From Welwitschia mirabilis (lineage: Eukaryota > Gnetophyta > Gnetopsida > Welwitschiales): a stretch of DNA of 47,033 nucleotides. The position numbers and the translations under genes were made by a program. Positions 33,841 to 44,820 of the stretch are shown piece by piece. Below the pieces are notes generated by a model that was not told where the DNA came from, searched no databases, and saw only the letters and a program-made list of their open reading frames with translations. The DNA is taken from positions 216,857,349-216,904,381 of the forward strand of contig JBOZIK010000001.1 in NCBI GenBank assembly GCA_051453625.1, read 5' to 3'. Positions within the stretch are counted from its first letter, which is position 1, and the number at the start of each line of letters is the position of its first letter.

Positions 33841-34340
33841 GTAAGATTTGTTATTTTAAATTAATGAGTCCTTCGTAACCCATGGCCAATTTCTCTTCCT
33901 TCTATGATGTTTGTTTTGATTATCTTAAGCTTGGTTTTTAAACCTGAAATTATGGTTATATCCAAAATAGATAGCTTCCTTGTATGAACATCAAAATCAT
34001 ATGTGTTCATACCCTTGACAAAAAAAGCACTTAAGAGTATCTTTACTAGAAAAATGACATATAGTGTTTGAACTGATGAATTTAGTTAACATACTGGAAT
34101 ACCTTTCATGACTAGAACTGATGTAGGGGATCTTACTTATTCTTAATAACTTATTAAGATTATCTTTACCATTAGTGAATTGTTTAGTTGTCTCTTTATC
34201 ATTCTGTAATTCTTTTGAAAGATACTTGATCTTGTTGTCAGGAATATTTAGCTTTAATTCAAGAACTGCTGCATGTTTCTCTAGGGCTACATTTTCTTGT
34301 CAACTAGAATACTATGCTTATATAAATTTTCATAGGCTTT
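33841..34340 (-). other. Gag C-terminal or linker region of nested copia
   Basis: Minus-strand pieces are rich in Leu, Glu and Lys (an NFESLEK-like coiled-coil stretch near 34270-34320), as in the C-terminal half of Sirevirus Gag. No intact frame. Confidence 0.4.
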
Positions 34341-34343
34341 AGT

Positions 34344-34640
34344 TTATTCATTTTCTTCAACATCAAAATCAATGCATTCTTCAAAATCAAAATTAAAACA
34401 TACCTCATCTTCTATTATTGTAACAAAGCTAAAGTCTAATGAATTTCTTACCTTATTTTTCATGGATATCAGTCCCAATTTGAGAGCTTCCTCATTATTG
34501 CTTGATTTAATTTTTTCATTATTATTCCAAATAATATTTAGAACCTTATTTCCTTTACTTGTGAGTTTATTTTCTTTCTTCTTATTCACACATTCTAATG
34601 CACCATGACTGAAGTCCTTGCATTCATAACATTACAATAA
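34344..34640 (-). pseudogene. Nested copia Gag: zinc knuckle and acidic tail
   Basis: A CX2CX4HX4C knuckle (CYECKDFSHGALEC) is encoded at 34631-34590, preceded directly by an in-frame TAA. It continues into an 81-codon open frame with a Lys-rich segment, then an IIWNNNEK...SSNNEEALKLGL segment that parallels the ATWSDSESSDDEEEANLCL pattern of Sirevirus Gag, and an acidic end. The knuckle would bind element RNA in the particle. Confidence 0.8.
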
Positions 34641-34943
34641 ATTAGTTGAATTCTTACTTTTGGTGCTATTATGTTTAGATGCATTATTTGATAATTTTTT
34701 CCACTTCTTGTGGAGGAACTTTGTGAAACTTTTAACCAAGATAGCTAGGTCCTCATCTTTAAGATACTCAATAAATGAATTGTCTTACTCCTCTTTAGTG
34801 CATGCCTTAAATGTAATACTTTTTCCTTTTGTTACTTTGTCTTTTAAAAGGATGGTTGCCTCAGATGCTATTAAAGAACCTTTAACCTCTTCTACTTTGA
34901 TGTAGTTAATATCCTTCCTTTCTTTGATTACTATAATATTTGG

Positions 34944-35186
34944 CTAAAACTTTGGAGTGAGGATTCTTAGGGGTTTGCAAATAATTAGATTCTCAGAAAT
35001 CCTTTCTTCTAGCCCAGACATATTGTTAATGATGTTACTAATTTTTATTGTATATTCTATCATAGATTTTGATTCTTCTATTCTTAGTTTCTTAAAGTGG
35101 GTAGTAAGAAGTTGTAGCTTTGTATTCTTAACTATATTTATGCCTTCATGAGCTATCTTCAAGGCCTTCCTAATGTCTTTTGTCAT
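34944..35186 (-). pseudogene. Nested copia Gag: UBN2-like core
   Basis: An 80-codon open frame reads KALKIAHEGINIVKNTKLQL, HFKKLRIEESKSMIEYTIKI and LRILTPKF. This is the UBN2/Retrotran_gag core of copia Gag proteins (Y-EG...K...L...F..L.M.E.E.I..Y...I..I.N...G......I..K.LR.LTPKF). The frame is bounded by stops and its N-terminus is lost. Confidence 0.85.
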
Positions 35187-35552
35187 TTTGCATTATACCA
35201 TTCAATCGTATTTTTCATTTGATAAAGTACAAATGATTGCATTCATTGACTGTGCATTGAGTTGTCTCTTTATTTTTTCATTTGGATCCTAATTGTTTTT
35301 TAACTTCAATATTATCTTTGCATCCTTGCAACATCTCTTTGAGGTTCATCATCATTTTCACTATTTCCCAAATATCGGGGTTAGAAGAGGTTAGGAATAT
35401 GCTCATTTTAGACTACCAATAAGCATAAATATTTCTATTGAAGAAGGGAGGTCTGGATAGGATTTGATCTTCTAGATAGCTTAGGTAGCTGGAGTATGCC
35501 ATGATATTTGTATCTATAATTAGACAAAAGAGTGCACAGATCTAGAGCACTA

Positions 35553-35566
35553 GGCTCTGATATCAA
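35553..35566 (-). other. Primer-binding site of nested copia (minus)
   Basis: Plus strand GGCTCTGATATCAA; minus strand TTGATATCAGAGCC, against TGGTATCAGAGCC expected. It abuts the right LTR at 35568 and fixes the minus orientation. Confidence 0.85.
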
Positions 35567-35567
35567 T

Positions 35568-36752
35568 TATTAGGATTGTATGACATCCTAGTGAAGGGTG
35601 AATAGGGCATTATTTAAAAATAATTTCTAGTTATATTAAACTGGAATAACCTTTTAACATGAGTAACAAAATCTAAATTTTGTTTAAGAAAATAAACCAA
35701 AGTTGATAAAAGTAAGTGGAAGAAATAAACAAATAGAAAGTTTGCACTAGATATTTATAGCAGTCTAGTAAGCCATACCTACGCCACTCTCAGAGGATAG
35801 TAATGTGTTCTCAGCCTCTTGACTCCCTTAGAACACCCTTCGCTAGGGGCAATTTACAACATACTTTACAAAGGATCAGTTATAACACCCTTCATCAAGA
35901 ATCTCTTTACAACATCCTTGTCATAAGGTTTAACTTGCTCAATCCAATAAGCACTCATAAGATATCAATGAAGTAAAAGGATAATGATTTGTATGCCTTT
36001 CATGCATAGTACATTGGCTATAGATTTAACATCTTCACAATAGCTAGATTTCTCAGTGTAGTATAACTAGAAAATAATACAACAAAGATTAGTTCAATTC
36101 AAAATAGCATGTTATAGTTCTCCCTTTTGATAATGACATAACACATTTTATAAAGTTCCTTGAAAAATTAGCTATTAGATTCTCATTTGAAGTGCTCTAG
36201 AATCTTTTTAAAGTGCCTTGAAGATCTCCTGACCATAAGTATCTTGAAGTATGTAATCCAACAATGGTTTTAAATCATATTTTCACTTCAACACTTACCT
36301 GAGTAGACGTCCTGGTATTTATCATCACTATTCTACTAAAACTGCAAGGGAAGGAAAAGTCTTGGTTTTACAAGATAAACATCAGAGTACTTTAAAACTA
36401 CAAGGGAAAGGGAACATTATGGTTTCATGTGGGTAAGCCCCGATTTCATAGGGAGACCATTTTAGTAGTTTAGAATTGCAAAGGAAGTGGAACATCCTAG
36501 TTTCACAAGGTGGACTTCCTAGCTTTACAAGGGGAACATTCTAGTACNNNNNNNNNNNNNNNNNNNNNNNNNNNNNNNNNNNNNNNNNNNNNNNNNNNNN
36601 NNNNNNNNNNNNNNNNNNNNNNNNNNNNNNNNNNNNNNNNNNNNNNNAGGGAAACATTCTAGTACATTTTATTATATTTTCAATTAACAACTAGATCATG
36701 CTACATTTCAATTGCTTAGCAAGATCATTGAAACTCTTTCATATTCCCAATA
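35568..36752 (-). mobile_element. 5' LTR of nested copia (right on plus strand)
   Basis: Begins TATTAGGATTGTATGACATC and ends ATTCCCAATA on the plus strand, followed at once by AACTC. Collinear with the left LTR through the TTTATAG block and the short repeats. Contains the 100 N gap at 36548-36647, so its length is not reliable. Confidence 0.88.
36548..36647. other. Assembly gap (100 N), duplicated flank
   Basis: GGGGAACATTCTAGTAC stands before the gap and AGGGAAACATTCTAGTAC after it. Because this lies in the LTR's short-repeat array, the repeat may be real or the contig ends may overlap. Confidence 0.95.
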
Positions 36753-36757
36753 AACTC
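36753..36757 (+). repeat. Target-site duplication, right copy (AACTC)
   Basis: Identical to 31876-31880. Host similarity resumes immediately (NSTFLVVINAFLLTS). Confidence 0.88.
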
Positions 36758-38215
36758 AACCTTTCTAGTAGTGATCAATGCCTTCTTATTAACATCTTAA
36801 GAAACTAAGTTATTAAACCTTTTAAAGAAACATAAATAGGTAATAGGAGGGATCCTACCTAATATCAAGTGCATTGATCCTAACATTTGCATGCATTATA
36901 TATATTTAAAAGAAAATTCAGAGCTATTCATAGAGGGCCAACGAAGAATAAACCCAACGTAAAAGAGGTAGTGATAGAAATTAAAATCATCTATTCTATT
37001 TTAATTAATAAATGGGTAAGTCCAATCTAAACAGTATCAAAGAAATATGGAATTACCTTAATACCAAATGAATAGAATGAACTTATACCCATCACCCTCA
37101 TAATTAAATGGATAATGTGCAGAGACTATAGAAAACTAAACATCATTTTGAGAAAGGATCTTTTTCATCTTCTATTTTTTGATCAAATCTTATTACAACT
37201 TATAGGACATCCTTTTTGCTACTTTCTAGATGGGTATTTAGAATACAACAAGATAGAAGTTACCTCTAAGGACTAATATAAAAATACTTTACTTATTCGT
37301 ATAGAACCTTTGCTTATAAAACAATGTCTTTTGGTTTTTTTAACACACCTATTATGTTTCTATGTTGCATGCTTGGAATTTTCTTTGATTTACTAGATTC
37401 ATATGTTGAAATATTTAATGGACAATTAATCTATCTATAAGGCCTCTTTTAACCATTGTATTCAAAACTTAAAACTTATCCTTACATGATGCATATAAAA
37501 ATGCCTTATGCAAAATTGGGAAAATTGTCATTTCATGATCAACAAAAGCATCTTATTAGGACATATTATCTCTTTAGAAGGAATTCAAGTAGTTTCTGTA
37601 AAAGTCTTACTAATAATCCATTTGCCAACTCCATAGAATCAGAATGACATTAGATCCTATTTACAATATGTAGAATATTACAGAAGGTTTATTAAAAATT
37701 TTAGTAAAATTTCCAAACCACTTTGTGAACTCCAAAGAAAAGACACATTTTTAATTGGATCTATGAGTGTTAACAATATTTTAATGAACTTAAAAAAAAA
37801 GTTACCTCCACTCTTATCATTTAACCACTTGATTGAAAATTACCCTTTAAAATTATGTGCAATGCTAATCATGACATTGTTGGAGCTATGTTAGGATAAA
37901 GAATAGATATAAAACCAATTATAATCTATTATATGAGTAAAAATTTGAACAACACTAATTAAATTACATGGTAACTAAAAAAGAGCTTTTCATCATAATT
38001 TTTTTCCTTAGAAAAATTTATGCAATATATTTTGGGTTCTAAGGTAATTATTTATATACATCACTCAATCCTTAGACATCTATTTATTAAAAAGAATTTA
38101 AGGCCTAGATTAATTAGATGGATTCTACTTTTATAATAGCTTGATTCATAAATTAAGAATAAGAAGAACTTTAATAATGTTATTATAGACCACCTTTTAT
38201 GAATAACTTAGGAAA
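36758..38215 (+). pseudogene. Athila-type RT and RNase H remnant
   Basis: From the insertion point the reading runs through LLNLLKKHK and ICMHYIYLKENSE, then YSILINKWVSPI and VSKKYGITLIPNE. Next come RDYRKLNIILRKD and FFDQILLQLIGHPF, the RT core of Athila/Tat elements; the later catalytic DD block could not be read. The RNase H/connection part follows with IRSYLQYVEYYRRFIKNFSK near 37650, GSKVIIYIHHSILRHLF near 38035 and RPRLIRWILLL near 38100. Stops and shifts are frequent. Confidence 0.85.
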
Positions 38216-38389
38216 TCCTATAAACTTCTCTTTCCATCAATAATACCTTCCCTAAAAAATACTTCTTCTCAATTTTAGAAATACCTTAGTTTACTAATAC
38301 TCTAAGTTACTTAGTTTTTAAGGTTATTTCCTCTTACTTGCTCTTTAATCATAGGAAGAAATTCTTAAGTTACATTAAATATTCATTTT

Positions 38390-39335
38390 GGAATAGTCCT
38401 TATCTATTTAAGTATTATCCCAATTAAGTAATCCATAAGTGGATCCTCCAATCTAAAATTCATAACATTCTTAAGCATTACCATTCTAAGGCTTGTGGTG
38501 ATTATTACTCTGCAAATAAAACCATGATGAAAATGCTTTAATTGGATTTTTATTGATCATTCATTTTCAAAGATTCCTATCTCTATTATAAAACTTGGAA
38601 AAATTACCAAAAACTCTATATCCTTTCATGGAAGCATATGATGCCTTGAAATTTCACTTTTATCATTGAACACTTTGATATTTGGAAATTGATTTTCAAG
38701 GCTCATATCCTTCTTCAAATGGATACCATTATATTCTTATTTATACAAATTATGTCATTAAATGGATGGAAGAATGCACTTATTAATCTAATAATGGCCA
38801 AATGGTAGTGGAATTCTTTAAAGAGAATATTTTAACAAGGGTTGGTTTTTCTTGATTTTTAATTAGAAATGGAGGAACTCACTTTTACAATAAAATATTG
38901 ACAATCTTCTTGCTAAGTATGGGGGTCACTCATAAAGTTGTAATACCTTACCATCCCCAAACTAGTACTTAAGTTGAGATCATTAATAGAGAAAACATTT
39001 TGTAAAAGGTAGTGAACTTAATTAGAAAAGATTGGTCTTTTAAGCTTAACAACATTTTGTGGGCATACAGAACATCTTATAAGACATCATTAGGAATATG
39101 TCCATATAGGTTAGTTTATGGAAAATCTTATCATCTACTTGTTAAACTTGAACATAAGGCATATTGGGTGATTAAAAAAATGAACATAGATCTTGAGATA
39201 GCAAGGAAGAAAAGGCCTGTACAACTTAATGAATTAGATGAAATTACGAATAATGCTTATAAAAACATGAAAATTAACAACAAAAAGATGAATAAATTAC
39301 ATGATCAAAACATCCTTAAGAAACTATTTTAAGAA
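38390..39335 (+). pseudogene. Athila-type integrase remnant
   Basis: Reads HYHSKACGDYYSANKTMMKM near 38475, FDIWKLIFKAHIL near 38680, then FFKENILTRVGFS, FLIRNGGTHFYNKIL, GVTHKVVIPYHPQTST and VEIINRE, the gypsy integrase core. In the second catalytic block Asp has become Asn (IRNGGTHF for ISDGGTHF). The last 106 codons (39012-39329) are open: MNLIRKDWSFKLNNILWAYR, GICPYRLVYGKSYHL and LEHKAYWVIKKMN, the tail typical of Athila/Tat integrases. Confidence 0.9.
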
Positions 39336-39864
39336 AGGTAACTAGTTTTACTTTACATCTTACAATTATATTTATTCTCAAGAAAACTAGTTTCTAAGTA
39401 GAAAGACACATATCTAATAAAAAAAGGTTTTGCTGAATGGTGTATTTCTGATTGAAAAACTAAAAAAACACTAAGAATTCAAAGTCAATAACCATCACCT
39501 TAAACATTATCATCCAGCTCTACTATTAACTTATGAATTCATTAGACTTATAGACCCAACTTAATAGCTTTTAATCAAAATTAATGATAAGTGATCTCAC
39601 TATCATTTCATGTAATGATTATGATTAAGTACACTTTCTATTATAAAACTTTAAGGATAAAGCTTAATTTTGGCTAGAGGTATGGTATTCATTTTTTATA
39701 GAATTTGTAAACTCTGATGCCTTATTTTGGAAAATTTATCATAAAATTTTTCGAAAAGATATATCATTATTCACATTTGCATACTTTTCTTTAGATAAGT
39801 TTTTATGTTGATTATTTTGTTACTAACCTTTTTCTAAGAGGCTAGCAAAAGTCTAGTTAAGAGG
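39336..39864. other. Region between integrase and 3' LTR
   Basis: No open frame. It ends with AGTTAAGAGG just before the LTR TG, a weak polypurine tract. No envelope-like gene was recognised. Confidence 0.45.
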
Positions 39865-41204
39865 TGTTTTAACTTACAACAGTTGACATTTATATGGAGT
39901 GTTTTAGATCAATTTATTATAGATGAAGATCTTAATATACTTATTTTAATCATAAAATATGTATTCCATTATTTTTAAAATAAAACTTAATCTTATGCCT
40001 TCTCTATAATAATTGCATAATGTTAGCCACCTTGTAGAATACATGGCAGAAGATGGATATAATTTCACATAAAATAATAGTGGTAATAGAGACATGGAAT
40101 AGTGATACATAGTAGTAGCATTAGAAGACATGTGGCAAAGGAATGTTGAGGTGGTACTAAAAACATGTGCCAATAGCCCTAATTGGTTAAAGAATCCACC
40201 TCTAAAGGCCACATGTTGGACTTATCATGATGAAGATTTTACCTACTACTACATGACAACCTTTACTAGATACTACACATAACTTCCACTAAATACTAAA
40301 TGATAAAAATTGTGCCTAATGTTATAGGATAAGATCTTATCTACATAACACTACATGACAACATCCACTAAATGCTACAAGACATAATATTATCTACCTA
40401 ACACTAAATAACAAAGATTCTACTTAATGCTACAAGCCAAAGTATCTTAACCACCTTAACCCTACCCTCACTTAAAAAATAGCCTTGAGTCCTTATTTGC
40501 AATTATTGTTTAATATGATAAAGCAATAGAACCATGAAAGTGTCAAAGTAACATGGCCTTTTGATAACTTTCTTTGGTAGTAAGCTTACTTTAAAGATAA
40601 CTTGAGGAGTCCTTATCAACTTTCTTCTTCCATTGATGTAATGTGTAATTTTTATTTAATATAAGTAGTTTTTCTCTTTTGATTTCAAGTCATAAATAAC
40701 TTTCTACTTGTAATGCTTAAGTAACAACTAAGTTATTAAGCTATATTATCACTTGAGTGAATTCTTTAAATACTTGATTTAAGTCTCTTTGATTTGATGG
40801 ATTTTGAGTACTTTAAGTCTTTACTTTCCATGCTTATTTAAGGCTTGTGAAGGACCAAATAAATTTCAAATTCACCAATCCTCATATGTGAATAAGATTA
40901 TATCACTATGACCTGATCCATTACGACTTGATAATTTAAGTATGTTTCAAAAATTTGTAGGATATATTTGGAGTGAAGGAATGCTGAAGGATAAATCAAG
41001 TTAAACCTTGAAGCTTATTCATCTTTCTACCTCTTTTAATAAAGTTTTAATAACACTTTCCACTTCTCTATTTTCTTCTTTCTTTAAATGTTCTTAAAAA
41101 AAAAGCAAAATTCTAAGTAGTTTCTAATAAACATCATAATTATCCCTATGAAAGAGCAATACTAGGTCCTCACTTAGTTTATTTTAGTTTAATTATACTA
41201 CACA
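39865..41204 (+). mobile_element. 3' LTR of the Athila-type element
   Basis: Begins TGTTTTAACTTACAAC and ends TATACTACACA. Collinear with the 5' LTR except for 307 extra bases at 40711-41017. The minus-strand frames found in both LTRs (27801-28031 and 39946-40212) resemble each other only because the LTRs are copies. Confidence 0.8.
40711..41017. other. 307-base segment present in the 3' LTR only
   Basis: The 5' LTR passes directly from GTGCTTG to TTTATCTTCC near 28560, while the 3' LTR has TACTTG, 307 extra bases, then TTCATCTTTC. The extra segment is AT-rich, with no terminal inverted repeat or clear target duplication. It is either an insertion here or a deletion from the 5' LTR. Confidence 0.65.
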
Positions 41205-41211
41205 TAAAGAG

Positions 41212-41380
41212 TGTTGATGATGACTAATTATGATGTAAATTTTACTCATTAATAAAATATTTTTATTTTTATAATTATACATTTTAGATAGTAATAGATG
41301 TTTTTCTTTAGAAACTAAGTTAATATACTCATTAACCAATAGGTAAGTTAGTTAGTATGTTAGTAGTTTTTTTTTGTTTG

Positions 41381-41422
<42 letters not shown>

Positions 41423-42205
41423 ATGTAATTGGGTTGCAGGTACAAAATGCCATTTGATACAAGGATCAAAGAGAATGCTAAGGTTGCAAAAGGTAGAAAT
41501 AATATTAATCATAAACCTATCCTTATGGAGAAAAGAAAGAAAACAATAAAACAAAAATAAGTATAAGGAAGAGATCACCATCAAAAAGGGGGATCTTCTT
41601 AAAAAATAGCTTTTGCAATAGGACTTAGCAAGAAGGTCAAGGGGGAAGTCCAGCCATCTTGTAAAGGGTGCAACAACATCTTGAATGATTTAGTATTTCC
41701 TATATAAGACAACATAAGCTTATCAGTATATCTCTGCATAACATTTTGGCGTTCTAATATAAATCTGAAAAGCTAACAATTTGAGTATCATTGTATGAAT
41801 GCTTTACTACTTGAAAAAGTACTGTTATTTTCTATTTACTCCTGTTTGTATAGCTGAACATGAACTAGGATAATTAACAGGGCTTAGAAATAAGTATTGT
41901 TTAGAATTCATCTAAAATCTATCATGTTTTTCTATTCTCTTTATTTCCCCATAGTGTAATATATGTAAATAGCAAATTTTATCATCAAATAAACTGACCT
42001 GACTAGTTTAAGTAACTTGATCATCATATTATCACGATGATGCATTTTGGATTAAACTATTAAATCTTTGCTAATTCTTTAGTAAACCTTTGATTTTTAT
42101 TTAATGGTTTAATCTTATTTTAGGTTAGCAATATCCTAGTTTTTGCACTTTTTTGGCATAGCTTCTTAATATTTTTTGCATTTGTTTCATCATATAAGCT
42201 TTCAT
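41212..42205 (+). mobile_element. Putative 5' LTR of gypsy element C
   Basis: Starts TGTTGATGATGAC eight bases after the preceding LTR ends and runs to CTTTCATCA, just before a gypsy-like primer-binding site. A TATATAAG box at about 41702 would serve as promoter. The microsatellite at 41385 lies inside. No 3' partner is in the window. Confidence 0.5.
41385..41421 (+). repeat. (TG)n microsatellite
   Basis: About 18 uninterrupted TG units followed by CATG, preceded by a T-rich run with TTTG words. Confidence 0.97.
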
Positions 42206-42210
42206 CATTT

Positions 42211-42226
42211 TGGCACTAGAAGGAGA
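42211..42226 (+). other. Primer-binding site of gypsy element C
   Basis: TGGCACTAGAAGGAGA after the LTR end resembles the TGGCGCTAGAAGGAG sites of plant gypsy elements, with one CG-to-CA change. Recalled family pattern, not searched. Confidence 0.5.
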
Positions 42227-42699
42227 GTTATCCTAAAGCCAACTAGAAAAGATGAAGAAAATTATGATCTAATAAGATAGCCAAGGAAAATGGTCGGATG
42301 AAAATGTAGGTATGTTAGAAAGCCTAAAAAATATGATCTAGATGAGAAGAATAGAAATAAGATTAATAAAAATAGAAGAGGAAGATTTTATGATGGATGA
42401 AATCACTCTTAGAAAGACTATAAAAGAATAAATCTTACCCAAATTAATGGATTAATTAGAGTAGTAGTTTCTTACCATTCTTAAACCACCCCTTATTCAA
42501 GGAGAATCTTTCTAAGCAACTTAGGCAAATAAACTTAAAACAAAATTTGTAGTAGGATGTTATTTGAAAGATGATGGAGATTCAAGATATCTAAATCATG
42601 ATTCCCATTTTCTAGAAAACTTAAGTCTCATTCATCCTATAGCCTTATAACACTAGACAAAGTGAGAAACATAAACATAATATCAATATCTACTTTTGA

Positions 42700-43420
42700 G
42701 GGTTAGAAATAAGAATAATCCCTACTACATTTAAGTTTATTTGATTCCTTCTGTAAAGTAAAATATCTTGATTTGAAATCTAATTATCTGGGGTATTTTT
42801 GTTTTTCTTTAAAAGGAAATGCTCAATTATGGTATTATAGAAATCTAATCATGCCTATAGTTCATGGGGAATTCTTAAGAATTCTTTCTTAGCTAAATTT
42901 CAACTCATAAGGATGGTTCAAGATTTAAGAGAATCGATTTTGAATAGTAGATAGATAGATAATGAAAGATTTGGTGAATTCATGAATAGGTATAACATAT
43001 TATTATATAAATCTTCTAACCATGGAATTATAGCTAGAGAATGAGTCATATGTTTACTTAAAGGATTAAATAGTCAAACTTTAAAGGCATAGACTTACTA
43101 TGTAGAAGAAGCATTAAAACAAAGGATGTTCAAGAAGTAGGAGTACCTATTACTCAATTTTATAAAATGAGTGAAGGATGGTGATAAGAACATGAAAATA
43201 AGAAAAGAGTAAATTAAGTATTCACCTTAGAAGTAGATGATAGTATGTATAGTTCAAAATATATCAGTCTCATGGAATAAGTAGCTAAAAAATTAATTAA
43301 TAGTATGATGGAAACATTTGATCGATTAGCTATATAACACTTTAAAGAGGAAGAAGGACCTATATGCGAATATTGTAGAGAAGATAATCATGAAGAAATA
43401 GAATGTCCTTAGATGTAAAA
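42700..43420 (+). pseudogene. gag remnant of gypsy element C
   Basis: KYLDLKSNYLGYFCFSLKGN then AQLWYYRNLIMPIVHGEF (about 42765-42870) is the Gag core. At 43365-43406 a complete CX2CX4HX4C knuckle (CEYCREDNHEEIEC) follows. Between them the frame is broken repeatedly. The short frame 43403-43609 continues into a Lys/Pro/Tyr-rich linker without known domain. Confidence 0.8.
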
Positions 43421-44120
43421 ATTTGTTCATTAGTTGGATATTATAGATTAGATTTAAATATAGAAAATCAACCTCAAACTACAAAAAGCCCATATCCTTA
43501 CCAAAGTAGGAAATGGAAAGGTAAGTTTGCAAGGCCTTTACAAAAATATGTAAATTCAAAAGCCAAGAATAATATGATTATTATAGGAATTGAAGAAATA
43601 GGGATTTAAAAGACATGAAATAAAAATCATAAGTAGAGAAGAAAGAAGGGAAAATTCCTACTCAACCCCAGCCAAATCCAAAGTAAGTAACCAGTAAAAC
43701 AATAACTACTAGATCTAGAAAATAGATGGTGACACATGAAACATAAGAGGAAAAAAAAATTTAAATAGTTTCCCAGATGACAAAGATAAAAATTATAGAG
43801 AATAAAGTAGTAGATGATGCATCAATAGACCCTCTACATTCTCCAATGAGAAGTAAATAAATAAGACATCCAAAAATTAAAAAAGATATAAAATATTTAA
43901 CAAAGTTTTAGAAGATACAATAATATCATTACCTCTTTTAAAAGTACTAAAAGACATATCTATGTACTTAAAAAAATGAAGAGCATGTGCTTAAACCAAA
44001 GGAATAAAAAGGAAAGCAAGAAGTAAAAATAAATAAAGATGATTAGGAAAGATCAAGTTTCTTGGTCCTTCACATAGGTTATTCAAAATAAATAACATAA
44101 AAGGTATAGTAATCCAAAAA
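43421..44120 (+). other. gag-protease linker of gypsy C
   Basis: Lys- and Ile-rich, broken frames; the run MIIIGIEEIGI ends the last open piece near 43600. No domain recognised. Confidence 0.4.
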
Positions 44121-44125
44121 CTTCT

Positions 44126-44820
44126 ATGATACACGTAAAAATTGATGAGAGACTCAAAGTAGAAGTACTTGTGGACCTAGGAGTAAGCGTTAATGTTATG
44201 GCCTATAAAACTTATGAGGAATTGGAAAAGCTAAAGTTGATACCTTACNNNNNNNNNNNNNNNNNNNNNNNNNNNNNNNNNNNNNNNNNNNNNNNNNNNN
44301 NNNNNNNNNNNNNNNNNNNNNNNNNNNNNNNNNNNNNNNNNNNNNNNNNNNNNNNNNNNNNNNNNNNNNNNNNNNNNNNNNNNNNNNNNNNNNNNNNNNN
44401 NNNNNNNNNNNNNNNNNNNNNNNNNNNNNNNNNNNNNNNNNNNNNNNNNNNNNNNNNNNNNNNNNNNNNNNNNNNNNNNNNNNNNNNNNNNNNNNNNNNN
44501 NNNNNNNNNNNNNNNNNNNNNNNNNNNNNNNNNNNNNNNNNNNNNNNNNNNGAGTAAGCGTTAATGTTATGGCCTATAAAACTTATGAGGAATTGAAAAA
44601 GCTAAAGTTGATACCTTACCAAGAAAAAGTGTACTTGGTAGATGGTTTAGCAGTAACACTAGAAGGAGTTTTAAAGGATATTACTCATCAAACTCTATGG
44701 CTTTATCTACTTAAGAAAATCTTTAGTAATGAAGACTCAATAAGATACCCATGTGTTAATTTTAGGAAGATCCTGAATGGCTTCGACAGATGCTATTCTT
44801 TCTTAGGAGAGGGGTAATGA
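44126..44820 (+). pseudogene. Aspartic protease of gypsy element C (gap inside)
   Basis: MIHVKIDERLKVEVLVDLGV then SVNVMAYKTYEELEKLKLIP is the retropepsin active-site region; the catalytic triplet reads Asp-Leu-Gly instead of Asp-Thr/Ser-Gly. After a 303 N gap, SVNVMAYKTYEELKKLKLIP appears again and the domain goes on with VYLVDGLAVTLEGVL. One protease split by an assembly problem is far more likely than two half domains. Confidence 0.8.
44249..44551. other. Assembly gap (303 N), duplicated flank
   Basis: The 69 bases before the gap (44180-44248) and the 69 after it (44552-44620) are the same but for one base. The contig ends probably overlap, and the gap may not exist. Confidence 0.95.

Larger units (their letters stand above)
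31881..36752 (-). mobile_element. Nested Sirevirus-like copia element, pol deleted
   Basis: Two LTRs in direct orientation (31881-32919 and 35568-36752), a minus-strand tRNA-iMet primer-binding site next to the right LTR, a polypurine tract next to the left one, and a copia Gag with UBN2-like and zinc-knuckle parts between. The element sits inside the Athila-type pol and is flanked by AACTC on both sides. Only about 2.6 kb lies between the LTRs, and of pol only the RNase H tail is visible, so most of integrase and RT is missing. LTR ends read TA where TG or CA is expected. Two gaps (33529 and 36548) lie inside. Confidence 0.9.
27714..41204 (+). mobile_element. Athila/Tat-type Ty3/gypsy element with nested copia
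   Basis: About 13.5 kb, of which 4.9 kb is a later nested insertion. Two related LTRs (27714 and 39865) enclose a TGGCGCC-type primer-binding site, gag, protease, RT/RNase H and integrase in gypsy order (RT before integrase). Protease, RT and integrase wording matches the Athila/Tat branch, for instance the LLDLRASVNLL protease and the LEHKAYWVIKKMN integrase tail. All genes carry stops. The LTRs have diverged strongly and the 3' one has a 307-base extra segment. No target-site duplication was confirmed. No envelope-like gene was recognised between integrase and the 3' LTR; that stretch is only about 0.5 kb. Confidence 0.9.

Noticed and set aside
41360-41584. Minus-strand frame with a His-Thr repeat
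   Set aside because: Translation of the TG microsatellite.
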